Positions 17,772 through 26,912 of a stretch of DNA of 64,000 bases are shown in pieces (positions within the stretch are counted from its first letter, which is position 1; every line of letters begins with the position of its first letter). The stretch comes from Cellulosimicrobium protaetiae (lineage in GTDB: Bacteria; Actinomycetota; Actinomycetes; Actinomycetales; Cellulomonadaceae). The stretch covers positions 1,426,001 to 1,490,000 of the forward strand of contig NZ_CP052757.1 in the NCBI RefSeq assembly GCF_009708005.2. Direction: 5' to 3'. Made by a program: the position numbers and the translations under genes. Below the pieces are notes generated by a model. It saw only the letters and a list, made by a program, of their open reading frames with translations, did no database searches and was not told where the DNA came from.

Positions 17772-19574
17772 ATGACGACGACGCTCGGCCCCACCTCGAC
17801 CCGTGCCGCGGCCGCCCCCGCGACGGACCCCACGACCGCGGCCCGCTACCGGGTCCGGCGTGCCTTCGCGCGGATCGCGGAGGTGGACCGGCCCGAGGTG
17901 TGGATCACGCTGCGCGCCGAGGAGGACGTCCTCGCCGACCTCGTCGACGTCCACCGCAGGGCCGACGCCGGTCAGCGCCTGCCGCTCGCCGGCGTGCTGG
18001 TCGCGGTCAAGGACAACATCGACGTCGCGGGACTGCCCACGACGGCGGCCGCGCCCTCGTTCGCCTCGACCCCGGACGTCTCCGCGCCGTGCGTCCAGCG
18101 GCTCGTCGACGCCGGAGCCGTCGTGCTCGGCAAGACGAACCTCGACCAGTTCGCGACCGGGCTCGTCGGGGTCCGCAGCCCCTACGGCGCGGTGCGGCAC
18201 GCGACCCTCCCGGACCGGGTCTCGGGCGGCTCGAGCTCCGGGTCCGCCGTGGCGGTCGCGCTCGACGTCGTCGACCTCGCGCTCGGCACCGACACCGCCG
18301 GGTCGGGTCGCGTCCCCGCCGCGCTGCACGGCCTCGTCGGGATCAAGACCACGGTCGGGCTCGTGCCGACCGACGGCGTCGTCCCGGCGTGCCGCAGCTT
18401 CGACGTGGTGACCACGTTCTCCCGCGACGTCGCCCTGGGCCGCCTCGCGACGTCGGTCATGACGCGCCCGGGTTCTCCCGCGGCGCGGTCGGCGCCCGCC
18501 GACGCGCGCCTCGGCCTGCGGTGGCGTCCCGTCGTGGCCGTCCCCGTCGCGGCGAACCTGGAGGCGCTCGACCCGGCCTGGCGCGAGGCGTTCGCGACCG
18601 TCCCGGACCGGCTCGCCGCGCTGGGGGCGGAGGTCGTCGAACGGGACGTCGCGCCGCTCCTCGACGCCGCCCGGCTGCTGTACGACGGCGCCCTCGTCGC
18701 GGAGCGCTACGCCGCCGTCGGGGCGGCGGTGGACGCGGGCGGTCCGGACCTCGACCCGACCGTCGCCGCCATCATCGGCGCGGGCCGCGACGTCCCCGCG
18801 CACCGGTACGTCACGGACCGCGCGGGCCTCGACCGGACCCGCACGGTGCTGCGGGACCTGCTCGACGGCGTCGACCTCCTCGTGACGCCCACGACCACGG
18901 AGCACCCGACGATCGCGGCCGTCCAGGCCGACCCCGTCGCGATCAACGCCCGGATGGGGACGTTCACGAACTTCGTCAACCTCCTCGACCTCGCCGCGGT
19001 CGCCCTCCCCGCGGGGGTCGAGGCGGCGGGGACGCCGCTCGGCGTCACGGTCCTCGCCCGGGCGTTCGAGGACGACCTCGCGCTCGACCTCGCCGCGCGC
19101 TGGCTGGGAGAGCCGACCGGGGCCGGCGAGGTCCCGCTCGTGAGCACGGCCGCCACGGCCCTCCTCGCGGTCTTCGGCGCCCACCTGCGCGGGCAGCCGC
19201 TCCACCACGAGCTCGAGGCGCTCGGCGCCCGGTTCCTGCACCCGGTCCGCACGAGCGCGCGCTACCGGTTGGTGGCCCTCGGCACGACGCCCCCGAAGCC
19301 GGGACTCGTGCGGGTCGGGACGGAGGGGGGCGCGAGCATCGCCGGCGAGCTCTACGAGATCTCGGTCGGTGGGCTGGGAGCGTTCCTCCGCGACCTGCCC
19401 GCGCCCATGACCCTCGGCGCGGTGACGCTCGACGACGGGTCGAGCGTCGTCGGGTTCGGGTGCACGCACGAGGCGGTCGCGGGCGCGCGCGACGTCACGG
19501 CGGCCGGGTCGTGGCCCGCGTACCTCGCGGAGCGGTCCGGCGCGGGGACGACGGGTGGTGCGTCCACCCCCTGA
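17772..19574 (+). CDS. atzF: Allophanate hydrolase (AtzF/DUR1-type)
   Basis: Hydrolyses allophanate to ammonium and CO2 (EC 3.5.1.54), completing the ATP-dependent urea pathway begun by the preceding gene. The amidase-signature domain shows the Ser-cisSer-Lys triad: Lys80 in VAVKDNIDVAG, the SGGSSSGSA loop (151-159), and the nucleophile Ser178 in TDTAGSGRVPA. The last 120 residues (about 480-600, containing GLVRVGTEGGASIAGELYE) are the C-terminal domain typical of allophanate hydrolases. ATG 17772 has GGAG nine bases before it. ATG 17757 would add five residues but has no ribosome site. The 52-bp gap to the carboxylase gene has no strong terminator, so they are probably one operon. Confidence 0.94.
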   Translation: MTTTLGPTSTRAAAAPATDPTTAARYRVRRAFARIAEVDRPEVWITLRAEEDVLADLVDVHRRADAGQRLPLAGVLVAVKDNIDVAGLPTTAAAPSFASTPDVSAPCVQRLVDAGAVVLGKTNLDQFATGLVGVRSPYGAVRHATLPDRVSGGSSSGSAVAVALDVVDLALGTDTAGSGRVPAALHGLVGIKTTVGLVPTDGVVPACRSFDVVTTFSRDVALGRLATSVMTRPGSPAARSAPADARLGLRWRPVVAVPVAANLEALDPAWREAFATVPDRLAALGAEVVERDVAPLLDAARLLYDGALVAERYAAVGAAVDAGGPDLDPTVAAIIGAGRDVPAHRYVTDRAGLDRTRTVLRDLLDGVDLLVTPTTTEHPTIAAVQADPVAINARMGTFTNFVNLLDLAAVALPAGVEAAGTPLGVTVLARAFEDDLALDLAARWLGEPTGAGEVPLVSTAATALLAVFGAHLRGQPLHHELEALGARFLHPVRTSARYRLVALGTTPPKPGLVRVGTEGGASIAGELYEISVGGLGAFLRDLPAPMTLGAVTLDDGSSVVGFGCTHEAVAGARDVTAAGSWPAYLAERSGAGTTGGASTP

Positions 19575-19668
19575 GCCCACGCATCCGTGGCCCCGGCCGA
19601 CGAGATGACGAACTGTCCTGATCTGTCCGATCCGTGGACACGCCCTTCCCTCCGGGACTTCGCTGTGC

Positions 19669-19702
19669 TGAGGTAAGCCTCAGTGAGGCAAGGTTTACCT
19701 AA
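19669..19702. promoter_or_regulatory. Two overlapping iron boxes (DtxR/IdeR type)
   Basis: TGAGGCAAGGTTTACCTAA at 19684-19702 matches the DtxR/IdeR consensus TTAGGTTAGGCTAACCTAA at about 14 of 19 positions. A second, weaker box TGAGGTAAGCCTCAGTGAG at 19669-19687 overlaps it. They lie 46-79 bp upstream of the first 2,3-dihydroxybenzoate gene, where iron-loaded repressor would block transcription. The rest of the 173-bp gap shows nothing else definite. A poor TA-rich -10 (around 19700-19706) would lie within the box. Confidence 0.8.
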
Positions 19703-19747
19703 GTAATCCTTCCTCGCGTCGACCGAGACACCAGGTATGGGGGAACC

Positions 19748-20407
19748 ATGGGACTGCCGACGATCGCCGCCTACGACGGGCCGGCCCCGCACGAGTACCC
19801 GGGCAACCGGGTGGGCTGGCACGTGGACCCGGCGCGCGCCGTGCTCCTCGTCCACGACATGCAGCGGTACTTCGTGGACGCGTTCGACCCGTCGTCGCCC
19901 GCGCTGCGCGACGCGGTCGACAACATCGCCCGCCTCACCGGCGCAGCACGCGAGCTCGGCGTCCCGGTGGTCCTGACGACGCAGCCGCCCGCGCAGCAGC
20001 CCGCCGACCGCGGCCTGCTCACGGACTTCTGGGGACCGGGGATCCCCGCGGGCGGGAGCGACGCCGTGATCGACGAGCTCGCGCCGCAACCCGGGGACAC
20101 CGTCGTGACCAAGTGGCGATACGACGCGTTCGTCCGCACCGGGCTGCGCGACCTCCTGCGCACGCAGGGGCGCGACCAGCTCGTGGTCACCGGGATCTAC
20201 GCGCACATCGGCTGCCTCGTCACGGCGTGCGACGCGTTCATGCACGACGTGCAGCCCTTCCTCGTCGGCGACGCGGTCGCGGACTTCTCGCTCGCGCACC
20301 ACCGCCAGGCGCTCGACTGGGCGGCGGGCCGGTGCGCCGCCGTCGTGACGACCGACGACGTGCTGACGCACCTCGGGGCGCGCGTCCCCGCGGTGGCGGG
20401 GGCATGA
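19748..20407 (+). CDS. Isochorismatase (DhbB-type, without carrier domain)
   Basis: Converts isochorismate to 2,3-dihydro-2,3-dihydroxybenzoate for siderophore synthesis. The 219 aa show the isochorismatase hydrolase fold: VLLVHDMQRYFVDAF (the DMQ motif), PVVLTTQPPAQQ, DTVVTKWRYDAF with the conserved Lys, and TGIYAHIGCLVTACDAF with Cys156. In EntB, VibB and Bacillus DhbB an aryl carrier domain is fused C-terminally, making about 290 aa. Here it is absent and supplied by the separate gene at 26599. It is the first gene after the iron boxes, and its stop overlaps the next ATG. Confidence 0.93.
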   Translation: MGLPTIAAYDGPAPHEYPGNRVGWHVDPARAVLLVHDMQRYFVDAFDPSSPALRDAVDNIARLTGAARELGVPVVLTTQPPAQQPADRGLLTDFWGPGIPAGGSDAVIDELAPQPGDTVVTKWRYDAFVRTGLRDLLRTQGRDQLVVTGIYAHIGCLVTACDAFMHDVQPFLVGDAVADFSLAHHRQALDWAAGRCAAVVTTDDVLTHLGARVPAVAGA

Positions 20408-21189
20408 CCGCGCGCGTCGCGCTCGTGACGGGTGCCGCCGGCGGCATCGGTGCGGCCGTCGTGGACGTCCTGGCGGCGCGGGGCCTCGTGGTCGTCGCGG
20501 CGGACCTGGGCTCCCCGGCCACGCGGGCGCTCCCCGGCGTCGACGCGGGGAGCGTCGTCCCGGCGCGGCTCGACGTGACCGACGAGGCCGACGTCGTGCG
20601 CCTCGTCGACCGGGTGGAGAGCGAGGTCGGGCCCGTCGAGGTGCTGGTCAACGCCGCGGGCGTCCTGCACCCGGGCCCCGTGGCCACGTCCACGCTCGCG
20701 CAGTGGCAGCACATGCTCGCCGTCAACGCGACGGGGGTCTACCTCGTGTCGCGCGAGGTCTCGCGCCACCTCGCCGCGCGCCGCCGCGGTGCGATCGTCA
20801 CGGTCGCCTCGAACGCCGCGGGCGTCCCTCGCGCGGGGATGGCGGCGTACGCGGCGTCCAAGGCCGCCGCGTCCAGCCTGACCCGGTCGCTCGGCCTCGA
20901 GCTCGCGCCCGCCGGGGTGCGGTGCAACGTCGTCGCACCCGGCTCGACCCGCACGCCCATGCTCGCCGCGCTCGCCGGCGCGCCGGGACCCGACGGTCCC
21001 GTGCTCGACGGCCCCACCGAGGAGCGCGTCGTGGCCGGCCGGCCCGACGAGTTCCGGCTCGGCATCCCGCTCGGCCGTCTCGCCGAGGTGCAGGACGTCG
21101 CAGGAGCCGTCGCGTTCCTCGCGTCCGACGCGGCCCGGCACATCACGCTGCACGAGCTCGTCGTCGACGGCGGCGCCACGCTCCGCTGA
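20404..21189 (+). CDS. 2,3-dihydro-2,3-dihydroxybenzoate dehydrogenase (DhbA/EntA)
   Basis: NAD-dependent short-chain dehydrogenase (261 aa) making 2,3-dihydroxybenzoate, the catechol unit of the siderophore. The Rossmann motif TGAAGGIG is at the N-terminus, NAAG follows, a catalytic Ser sits in VASNAAG, and the YAASK pair gives Tyr149 and Lys153. The context between isochorismatase and isochorismate synthase genes fixes the function, since the family alone is broad. ATG 20404 overlaps the previous stop by 4 bp. A 100-bp gap to the next gene contains a small GC hairpin (21237-21258) but no clear promoter. Confidence 0.93.
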   Translation: MTARVALVTGAAGGIGAAVVDVLAARGLVVVAADLGSPATRALPGVDAGSVVPARLDVTDEADVVRLVDRVESEVGPVEVLVNAAGVLHPGPVATSTLAQWQHMLAVNATGVYLVSREVSRHLAARRRGAIVTVASNAAGVPRAGMAAYAASKAAASSLTRSLGLELAPAGVRCNVVAPGSTRTPMLAALAGAPGPDGPVLDGPTEERVVAGRPDEFRLGIPLGRLAEVQDVAGAVAFLASDAARHITLHELVVDGGATLR

Positions 21190-21289
21190 CACGTCGCACG
21201 CCCCCTCAGAGCACCCGCACGACCTCTCGCACGTCTGCCTGCGGACGACCGCGCAGGCCACGACACCTTCGACAGGACGAGGACGCCAC

Positions 21290-22501
21290 ATGAACGGCTT
21301 CACCGTGCTCGACGACCCGACAGGGACCGTCACCGCCAGGACCACGAACCCCGACGGTGCCGCGACGCCCCGGTACGCCGAGTTCCGCCTCGCGTCGCCC
21401 GAGGTGGCGCTCGACGCGCACGGGGTGCGCGAGCGGCTCGACGTGCCGTCGTGGGACGGCCCGACGGTCACCGCGGCCGCGCGCGAGCTGCTCGGGCGCG
21501 CCGCGTCCGCACGCTGGGCGGGGGAGCCCGCGCCGATCCTCGTCGGCACGATCCCGTTCGACCCCTCGCGTCCCGCGCACCTCGTCGTCCCGGCGCACCA
21601 GTCGTGGCGGCCCGTGGCGGCCGCGTCCCGCCGCAGGACGGGGGACGTCGCGGGCGCGGCGACCCACGACCTGCCCGGGCGCGACGACGCGGTCTTCCGT
21701 GCCGCCGTCGGGCGTGCGGTGTCCCGGATCGAGGCGGGCGAGGCCGAGAAGGTGGTCCTCGCCCGTACGCTCGACGTCTCGGCCCCCGCGCCGCTCGACC
21801 GCGCTGCGCTGCGTGCCGCGATGCGGGAGGCGAACCCGGACGCGTACGTGTTCGACGTCGCGCTGCCGGGCGGGCAGGGCCACCTGGTGGGAGCGAGCCC
21901 GGAGCTCCTCGTGTCGGTCCGCGACGGCGTGCTGCACAGCCACCCGCTCGCCGGCTCCGCGCCGCGGTCCGCCGACCCCGAGGAGGACCGCGCGACCGCG
22001 CAGCGGCTCCTGGCCTCGGAGAAGGACCTGCGCGAGCACGCGTTCGTCACCGACGCGATCCGCGAGGTGCTGCGCGGGTTCGTCGAGCACGACGACGACC
22101 TCGACGTGCCGACGACGCCCGAGCTCGTCGCGACCTCGCACCTGTGGCACCTCGGCACACCCGTCACCGCGCGGCTGCGGCCGGGCACGTCGGTGCTCGA
22201 CGTCGTCTACGCGCTGCACCCCACGCCCGCGGTCTGCGGCCACCCCCAGGACGTCGCGCGTGAGCTCATCGGCTCGCTCGAGCCGTTCGACCGCGGCTTC
22301 TACACCGGGCTCGTCGGCTGGGCGGACCAGGCCGGGAACGGCGAGTGGGCCATCGTGCTGCGGTGCGGCGTCGTCCGCGGCGCCGACGTCCGCCTGTTCG
22401 CGGGGGCGGGGGTCGTCGCCGGGTCGACGCCCGAGGCCGAGCACGCCGAGACCGCCGTGAAGCTCTCGACCCTGCTGTCCGCGCTGGGCGGCGTCGCATG
22501 A
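21290..22501 (+). CDS. Isochorismate synthase (DhbC/EntC)
   Basis: Mg-dependent isomerisation of chorismate to isochorismate, the entry step of catechol siderophore synthesis. The 403-aa chorismate-binding enzyme shows [58 protein letters not shown] and the C-terminal [19 protein letters not shown] with IVAGS-type ending. These are the chorismate-binding and Mg-binding motifs of the EntC group. Separate isochorismatase and dehydrogenase genes upstream confirm it is not salicylate synthase. The ATG at 21290 follows a purine-rich AGGACGAGGA. The stop overlaps the next ATG. Confidence 0.94.
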   Translation: MNGFTVLDDPTGTVTARTTNPDGAATPRYAEFRLASPEVALDAHGVRERLDVPSWDGPTVTAAARELLGRAASARWAGEPAPILVGTIPFDPSRPAHLVVPAHQSWRPVAAASRRRTGDVAGAATHDLPGRDDAVFRAAVGRAVSRIEAGEAEKVVLARTLDVSAPAPLDRAALRAAMREANPDAYVFDVALPGGQGHLVGASPELLVSVRDGVLHSHPLAGSAPRSADPEEDRATAQRLLASEKDLREHAFVTDAIREVLRGFVEHDDDLDVPTTPELVATSHLWHLGTPVTARLRPGTSVLDVVYALHPTPAVCGHPQDVARELIGSLEPFDRGFYTGLVGWADQAGNGEWAIVLRCGVVRGADVRLFAGAGVVAGSTPEAEHAETAVKLSTLLSALGGVA

Positions 22502-24288
22502 CCGCCGGGACCGCACCGACCGCCGTCCACCCGGGCCGGCCCGTTCTCCCCGCGCCGCTCCTGCTCGACGGCGTGGTCCCGGTCCCGGCCGAGGCCGCGG
22601 AGCGCTACCGCGCGGCCGGGTACTGGACCGACCAGACGCTCGGCTCGCTCGTGCGGGACGCCGCGACTGCCACCGCCCGGCCCGACGCCGTCGCGCTCGT
22701 CGACGCGCGCCGCACCCTCACGTACGCCGACCTGGACCGCGCCGCCGACGACCTCGCGCACGGGTTCGCGGCCCTGGGCGTGCGCCGCGGCGACCGGGTC
22801 GTCGTCCACCTCCCGAGCTCGGTCGAGCTGGTCGAGGTCCTCGTCGCGCTCGGGCGGTCCGGCGTCGTCCCGGTCCTCGCCCTGCCCGCGCACCGGCGCA
22901 CCGAGGTCGAGTACTTCGCGGCGCACACCGAGGCGGTCGTGCTCGTGACCACCGGCGCCGAGCCCGGCTTCGACCACGCGGGGCTCGCGCGCGAGGTCGC
23001 CGGTGCGGTCGCGTCGGTGCGGCACGTCGTCGTCGCGGGTGCGGGGTCCGCCTCGCCGGCCGAGGCCGTCGACCCGCGCGCCGTGCCCGCGACCCCGGGC
23101 GACCGCGCCCCGTTCGCGGAGCACGCGCTGGACGACCTGCGCCGGACCGACCTGACGGCGGCCCGGGGCGGGTTCGACGACGCGGCGCACCCGTCCGACG
23201 TCGTGCTCCTGCAGCTCTCGGGCGGCACCACGGGGACGCCCAAGCTCATCCCGCGCACGCACGCCGACTACCTGTACTCGGTGCGCGAGAGCGCGGCGAT
23301 CTGCGGCCTGGGGCCGGGCTCGGTGTACCTCGCGACCCTGCCGGTCGCGCACAACTACGCCCTCACGTCGCCCGGCGTGCTCGGCGTGCTGCACGCGGGC
23401 GGCACCGTCGTCCTGTCCCCGCACGGCGCGCCCGACGCGGCGTTCGCGCTGATCGAGCGGCACCGCGTCACCCACGTGGCCCTCGTCCCGCCGCTCGCGC
23501 ACGTGTGGGCCGCCTCGCCGCTCGTCGCGACGCACGACCTCTCGTCCCTCCGCGTCCTCCAGGTCGGGGGAGCCAAGCTCGGGACGAGCGCGGCCGAGCG
23601 GCTGCTCGCGGTCTTCGGCGACACCCTCCAGCAGGTCTTCGGCATGGCCGAAGGGCTCGTCTGCTACACGCGGGAGGGCGACCCGCGCGACGTCGTCGTC
23701 GGCACGCAGGGTCGCCCGATCTCCCCGGACGACGAGGTCCTCGTCGTGGACGACGACGACCTCCCGGTCGGCACGGGAGAACCCGGACACCTGCTGACCC
23801 GTGGCCCCTACACGATCCGCGGCTACTACCGCGCGCCCGAGCACGACGCGCGCTCCTTCACGGCCGACGGCTTCTACCGCACGGGCGACCTCGTGACGCG
23901 CGACGCCGACGGCTACCTCACCGTCGTGGGACGGGCGAAGGAGCAGATCAACCGCGGGGGAGAGAAGGTCGCGCCCGCGGAGGTCGAGAACCACCTGCGC
24001 GCCCACCCCGACGTGCTCGACGCGAGCGTCGTCGGCGAGCCCGACGAGTACCTGGGCGAGCGCGCGCTCGCGCGCGTCGTCCCCCGGCCCGGGGCCGCGC
24101 CCCCGACGGCCGTCGTGCTGCGCCGGTTCCTGCGCGAGCGCGGCATCGCCGCCTACAAGATCCCCGACCGCTTCGAGACCGTCGAGGCGCTCGCCACCAC
24201 CGCGGTCGGCAAGGTCGACCGCACCCCGGCCCCCGCACCCGCGCCCGCCGGCACCGAGACCCGCACCCAGCCGTGGAGCACGCAATGA
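22498..24288 (+). CDS. 2,3-dihydroxybenzoate-AMP ligase (DhbE/EntE)
   Basis: Stand-alone adenylation enzyme (596 aa) that activates 2,3-dihydroxybenzoate and loads it on the aryl carrier protein. Motif LSGGTTGTPKLIPRTH is the P-loop (A3). LPVAHNYALTSPG is the aryl-acid pocket motif with the Asn that replaces the amino-acid-binding Asp, VFGMAEGLVCYTR is the A5 region, FYRTGDLV is A7, VGRAKEQINRGGEKV is A8, and TAVGKVDR holds the catalytic Lys. The C-terminal Ala/Pro tail is dispensable. It overlaps both neighbours by 4 bp, as expected for a tightly coupled operon. Confidence 0.94.
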   Translation: MTAGTAPTAVHPGRPVLPAPLLLDGVVPVPAEAAERYRAAGYWTDQTLGSLVRDAATATARPDAVALVDARRTLTYADLDRAADDLAHGFAALGVRRGDRVVVHLPSSVELVEVLVALGRSGVVPVLALPAHRRTEVEYFAAHTEAVVLVTTGAEPGFDHAGLAREVAGAVASVRHVVVAGAGSASPAEAVDPRAVPATPGDRAPFAEHALDDLRRTDLTAARGGFDDAAHPSDVVLLQLSGGTTGTPKLIPRTHADYLYSVRESAAICGLGPGSVYLATLPVAHNYALTSPGVLGVLHAGGTVVLSPHGAPDAAFALIERHRVTHVALVPPLAHVWAASPLVATHDLSSLRVLQVGGAKLGTSAAERLLAVFGDTLQQVFGMAEGLVCYTREGDPRDVVVGTQGRPISPDDEVLVVDDDDLPVGTGEPGHLLTRGPYTIRGYYRAPEHDARSFTADGFYRTGDLVTRDADGYLTVVGRAKEQINRGGEKVAPAEVENHLRAHPDVLDASVVGEPDEYLGERALARVVPRPGAAPPTAVVLRRFLRERGIAAYKIPDRFETVEALATTAVGKVDRTPAPAPAPAGTETRTQPWSTQ

Positions 24289-25691
24289 GCAACCCGAACC
24301 GCACGCAGGACCCCCACCCCCGCCGACCCGGCGCCGCGGTGGACGTCGACCTCCTCGGTCTCGGCTTCGGGCCCTCGAACATGGCGCTCGCGATCGCCGT
24401 CGAGGAGCACAACGCCATCGCCGCCGATCCCCTGCGCGCCGTCTTCCACGAGAGGCAGGCGACCTCGCGCTGGCACGACGGGATGCTGTTCGACGACGCG
24501 CACATGCAGGTCGCGTTCGCCAAGGACCTCGTGACGCTGCGCAACCCCACGAGCGACTACGCGTTCCTCGCGTTCCTGCACGAGCAGGGCCGCCTCGTCG
24601 ACTTCCTCAACCGGGGGAGCCTGACGCCCCTTCGCGTCGAGTTCGCCGCCTACCTGCGCTGGGCCGCGGCCCGCCTCGGGGGCGTCGCGCGGTACGGGTC
24701 GACGGTCGAGTCCGTCGCGCCCGTGCGCGACGGCGGCCGCGTCGTCGCGTTCGACGTCACCGTGCGCGACGCGCAGGGCCCGACGACGACCCGCGCCCGG
24801 GACGTCGTCGTCGCGGCGGGCCTCCAGCCGCGGCTGCCCGAGGGCGTCGTCGAGTCGGCGCGCGTCTGGCACAACCACCGCCACCTCGACCGGGTCGCGC
24901 TCGTCGACCACGAGGTGCGGCGCGCGGTCGTCGTGGGCGCGGGGCAGAGCGCGGCCGAGGTCATGCTCGACCTCTACGCCCGCTTCCCCGGTGCCGAGGT
25001 CCGGTCCGTGTCGCGACGCTTCGGCTTCTCGCCGTCGGACTCCACGCCCTACGCCAACGGGGTGTTCGACCCGGGCACCGTCGACGTCTTCTATGACGCC
25101 CCGCCCGCAGGGCGCGCCCAGATCGTGGCGCACCACCGCAACACCAACTACTCGGTCGTCGCCGAGGAGACGATCCGGGCGCTGCACGAGCACGAGTACC
25201 GCGACCGCTGGCTGGGGACCGAGCGCCTGGGCTGGCACCGCTGCACCGAGGTGCTCGACCTGCGCGACGTCCCCGGCGACCGCGTCACCCTCACGCTCGC
25301 CGACAACCTCACCGAGACGACGACCCGGCTGGACGCCGACCTCGTCGTCGTCGCGACGGGCTACCGCCCGCTGGACGTGACGACGCTCCTGACGGGCGCC
25401 GGGCCGGACGATCGTGCGCTCGTCGTCCGCGACACCGCCGGGGCGCCGGACCTGCACCGCGACCACCGGGCGCGCCTCGCGGAGCCGTCGGACGCGGGCC
25501 TGTACCTCGTCGGGCAGTCCGAGCACTCGCACGGGCTCTCGTCGACGCTGCTCTCGACGCTCGGCGTCCGCGCCGGCGAGGTTCTCGGCTCCGTGCTCGC
25601 GCGCCGCGCGGCCCTCGGTGCGGGCGAGCCGGCGGACGCGGCGGTCACCGCGTCGGAGCATGCCCGGCCCGAGCCCGTGGGGGCACGGTGA
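24285..25691 (+). CDS. L-ornithine N5-monooxygenase (PvdA/SidA family)
   Basis: FAD- and NADPH-dependent N-hydroxylation of ornithine (lysine is an alternative), producing the hydroxamate precursor. The 468-aa sequence has the FAD motif LGLGFGPSNMALA, the substrate-region MQVAFAKDLVTLRNPTSDY, the NADPH motif VVVGAGQSAAEVMLDLY, PYANGVFDP, NYSVVAEETI and the ATGY motif. Ornithine is favoured because the last NRPS adenylation domain has the N5-hydroxyornithine code. No N-acyl- or N-formyl-transferase gene accompanies it in this window. The ATG overlaps the previous stop by 4 bp. Confidence 0.92.
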   Translation: MSNPNRTQDPHPRRPGAAVDVDLLGLGFGPSNMALAIAVEEHNAIAADPLRAVFHERQATSRWHDGMLFDDAHMQVAFAKDLVTLRNPTSDYAFLAFLHEQGRLVDFLNRGSLTPLRVEFAAYLRWAAARLGGVARYGSTVESVAPVRDGGRVVAFDVTVRDAQGPTTTRARDVVVAAGLQPRLPEGVVESARVWHNHRHLDRVALVDHEVRRAVVVGAGQSAAEVMLDLYARFPGAEVRSVSRRFGFSPSDSTPYANGVFDPGTVDVFYDAPPAGRAQIVAHHRNTNYSVVAEETIRALHEHEYRDRWLGTERLGWHRCTEVLDLRDVPGDRVTLTLADNLTETTTRLDADLVVVATGYRPLDVTTLLTGAGPDDRALVVRDTAGAPDLHRDHRARLAEPSDAGLYLVGQSEHSHGLSSTLLSTLGVRAGEVLGSVLARRAALGAGEPADAAVTASEHARPEPVGAR

Positions 25692-26602
25692 GCCTGGCGA
25701 CGACCGACCTCCGGGTCGGGTACGGCGGGAACGACGTGCTCCGCGGCGTCGACCTGGAGATCCTCGAGGGCGAGCTCACCGTGATCGTCGGGCCGAACGG
25801 GTGCGGGAAGTCCACCCTGCTCCTCGCGCTCGCGCGCGTGCTGCGACCGTCCTCGGGGACCGTCGAGCTCGACGGTCGTGCGGTCTCGGCGATGCCGTCG
25901 CGCGAGGTCGCGCGCCGGCTCGCGTTCCTGCCGCAGTCGCCGCTCGGTCCGGACGGCATACGCGTGCGCGACCTCGTGGCGCGCGGACGCCACCCGCACC
26001 AGGGTCTCCTGCGCCCGCTGACGGCCGAGGACCACCGCGTCGTCGACGAGGCCCTGCTCGCGACCGACACGCTCGACCTGTCGACCCGCCGCGTCAGCGA
26101 GCTCTCGGGCGGCCAGCGCCAGCGCGTGTGGATCGCCATGGCGCTCGCGCAGGAGACGCCGCTCCTGCTCCTCGACGAGCCGACGACGTTCCTCGACGTC
26201 GCGCACCAGCTCGACGTCCTCGACACGTGCGCGCGCCTGCACGACGACGGCCGGACCGTCGTCGCCGTGCTGCACGACCTCAACCTCGCGGTCCGGTACG
26301 CGACCCGGCTCGTCCTCATGAAGGACGGCGCGGTCGTCGCGCACGGCCGGACCGAGGACGTGCTCGACGTCGCGTTGGTCGAGCACGTGTTCGGGATCCG
26401 CGCCCACCTCGTGACCGACCCGGAGGGCTGGCCGCTCGTCGTGCCCGCCCGGTCGGACGTCCTGGCCCGGCGCGCCCGGCCCGGGGCCGTGGCCCCGAAG
26501 GCGCTGCCGACCGAGCCGCTGACCGAGCCGCTGACCGAGCCGCTGACCGAGCCGCTGACCGGACCCCTGACCGCCCCGCCCTCGACCGGAGGACCCGCAT
26601 GA
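25688..26602 (+). CDS. Ferric-siderophore ABC transporter ATP-binding protein
   Basis: FepC-like ATPase of the iron-siderophore importer, 304 aa. Walker A GPNGCGKST (Lys41), signature LSGGQRQRVWIAMALAQ, Walker B LLLLDEPTTFLDVAHQ and switch VLHDLNLAVRYA are the classical FepC/FhuC set. The last 50 residues are unusual: four perfect copies of a 12-bp unit give an EPLT repeat just before the stop. It works with the lipoprotein at 26913 and the permeases at 47825 and 48895, although 20 kb of NRPS genes lie between them. The GTG start overlaps the previous stop by 4 bp. Confidence 0.94.
   Translation: MSLATTDLRVGYGGNDVLRGVDLEILEGELTVIVGPNGCGKSTLLLALARVLRPSSGTVELDGRAVSAMPSREVARRLAFLPQSPLGPDGIRVRDLVARGRHPHQGLLRPLTAEDHRVVDEALLATDTLDLSTRRVSELSGGQRQRVWIAMALAQETPLLLLDEPTTFLDVAHQLDVLDTCARLHDDGRTVVAVLHDLNLAVRYATRLVLMKDGAVVAHGRTEDVLDVALVEHVFGIRAHLVTDPEGWPLVVPARSDVLARRARPGAVAPKALPTEPLTEPLTEPLTEPLTGPLTAPPSTGGPA
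26509..26568 (+). repeat. 12-bp tandem repeat in the ATPase gene
   Basis: Four identical copies of GACCGAGCCGCT (26509-26556) and one degenerate copy (26557-26568) encode the EPLT repeat in the C-terminal tail. The unit is a multiple of three, so copy-number changes keep the frame. Confidence 0.95.
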
Positions 26603-26847
26603 CCACCACGGCCCCGCCCACGCGCGAGCAGGCTCTCGCCGACCTCGCGGAGGTCCTCGGCGCGGGGGCCTCCGCACCCGAGATCGGGCTCGACGACGAC
26701 CTGACGGACCACGGCCTGGACTCCGTGCGCCTCATGGCCCTGGTCGAGCGCTGGCGCGGCGCGGGCTGGCCCGTCGAGTTCGCCCAGGTCGCGGTCGACC
26801 CGACGCTACGCGGCTGCCTGCGCGCCCTCGGCGTGCCGCACGACTGA
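26599..26847 (+). CDS. Stand-alone aryl carrier protein
   Basis: An 82-residue phosphopantetheine carrier. The motif [16 protein letters not shown] contains the Ser that receives the phosphopantetheine arm. [10 protein letters not shown] rather than GGDS is the form found in aryl carrier proteins that hold dihydroxybenzoate or salicylate. In most catechol clusters this domain is fused to isochorismatase; here it is separate and downstream of the transporter ATPase. It should be loaded by the DHB-AMP ligase and donate to the first condensation domain (27932 gene). Start ATG overlaps the previous stop. Confidence 0.9.
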   Translation: MTTTAPPTREQALADLAEVLGAGASAPEIGLDDDLTDHGLDSVRLMALVERWRGAGWPVEFAQVAVDPTLRGCLRALGVPHD

Positions 26848-26912
26848 CCGCCCCGTCACCACCACCCATCCCGACCGCCCCGGTCACCACCCAGCCCGAG
26901 GAGAACGACCGC

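Noticed and set aside
21190-21289. Internal promoter or riboswitch between the DHB dehydrogenase and isochorismate synthase genes
   Set aside because: Only a weak 7-bp hairpin (21237-21258) is visible; no -10/-35 pair, iron box or known riboswitch core was found.
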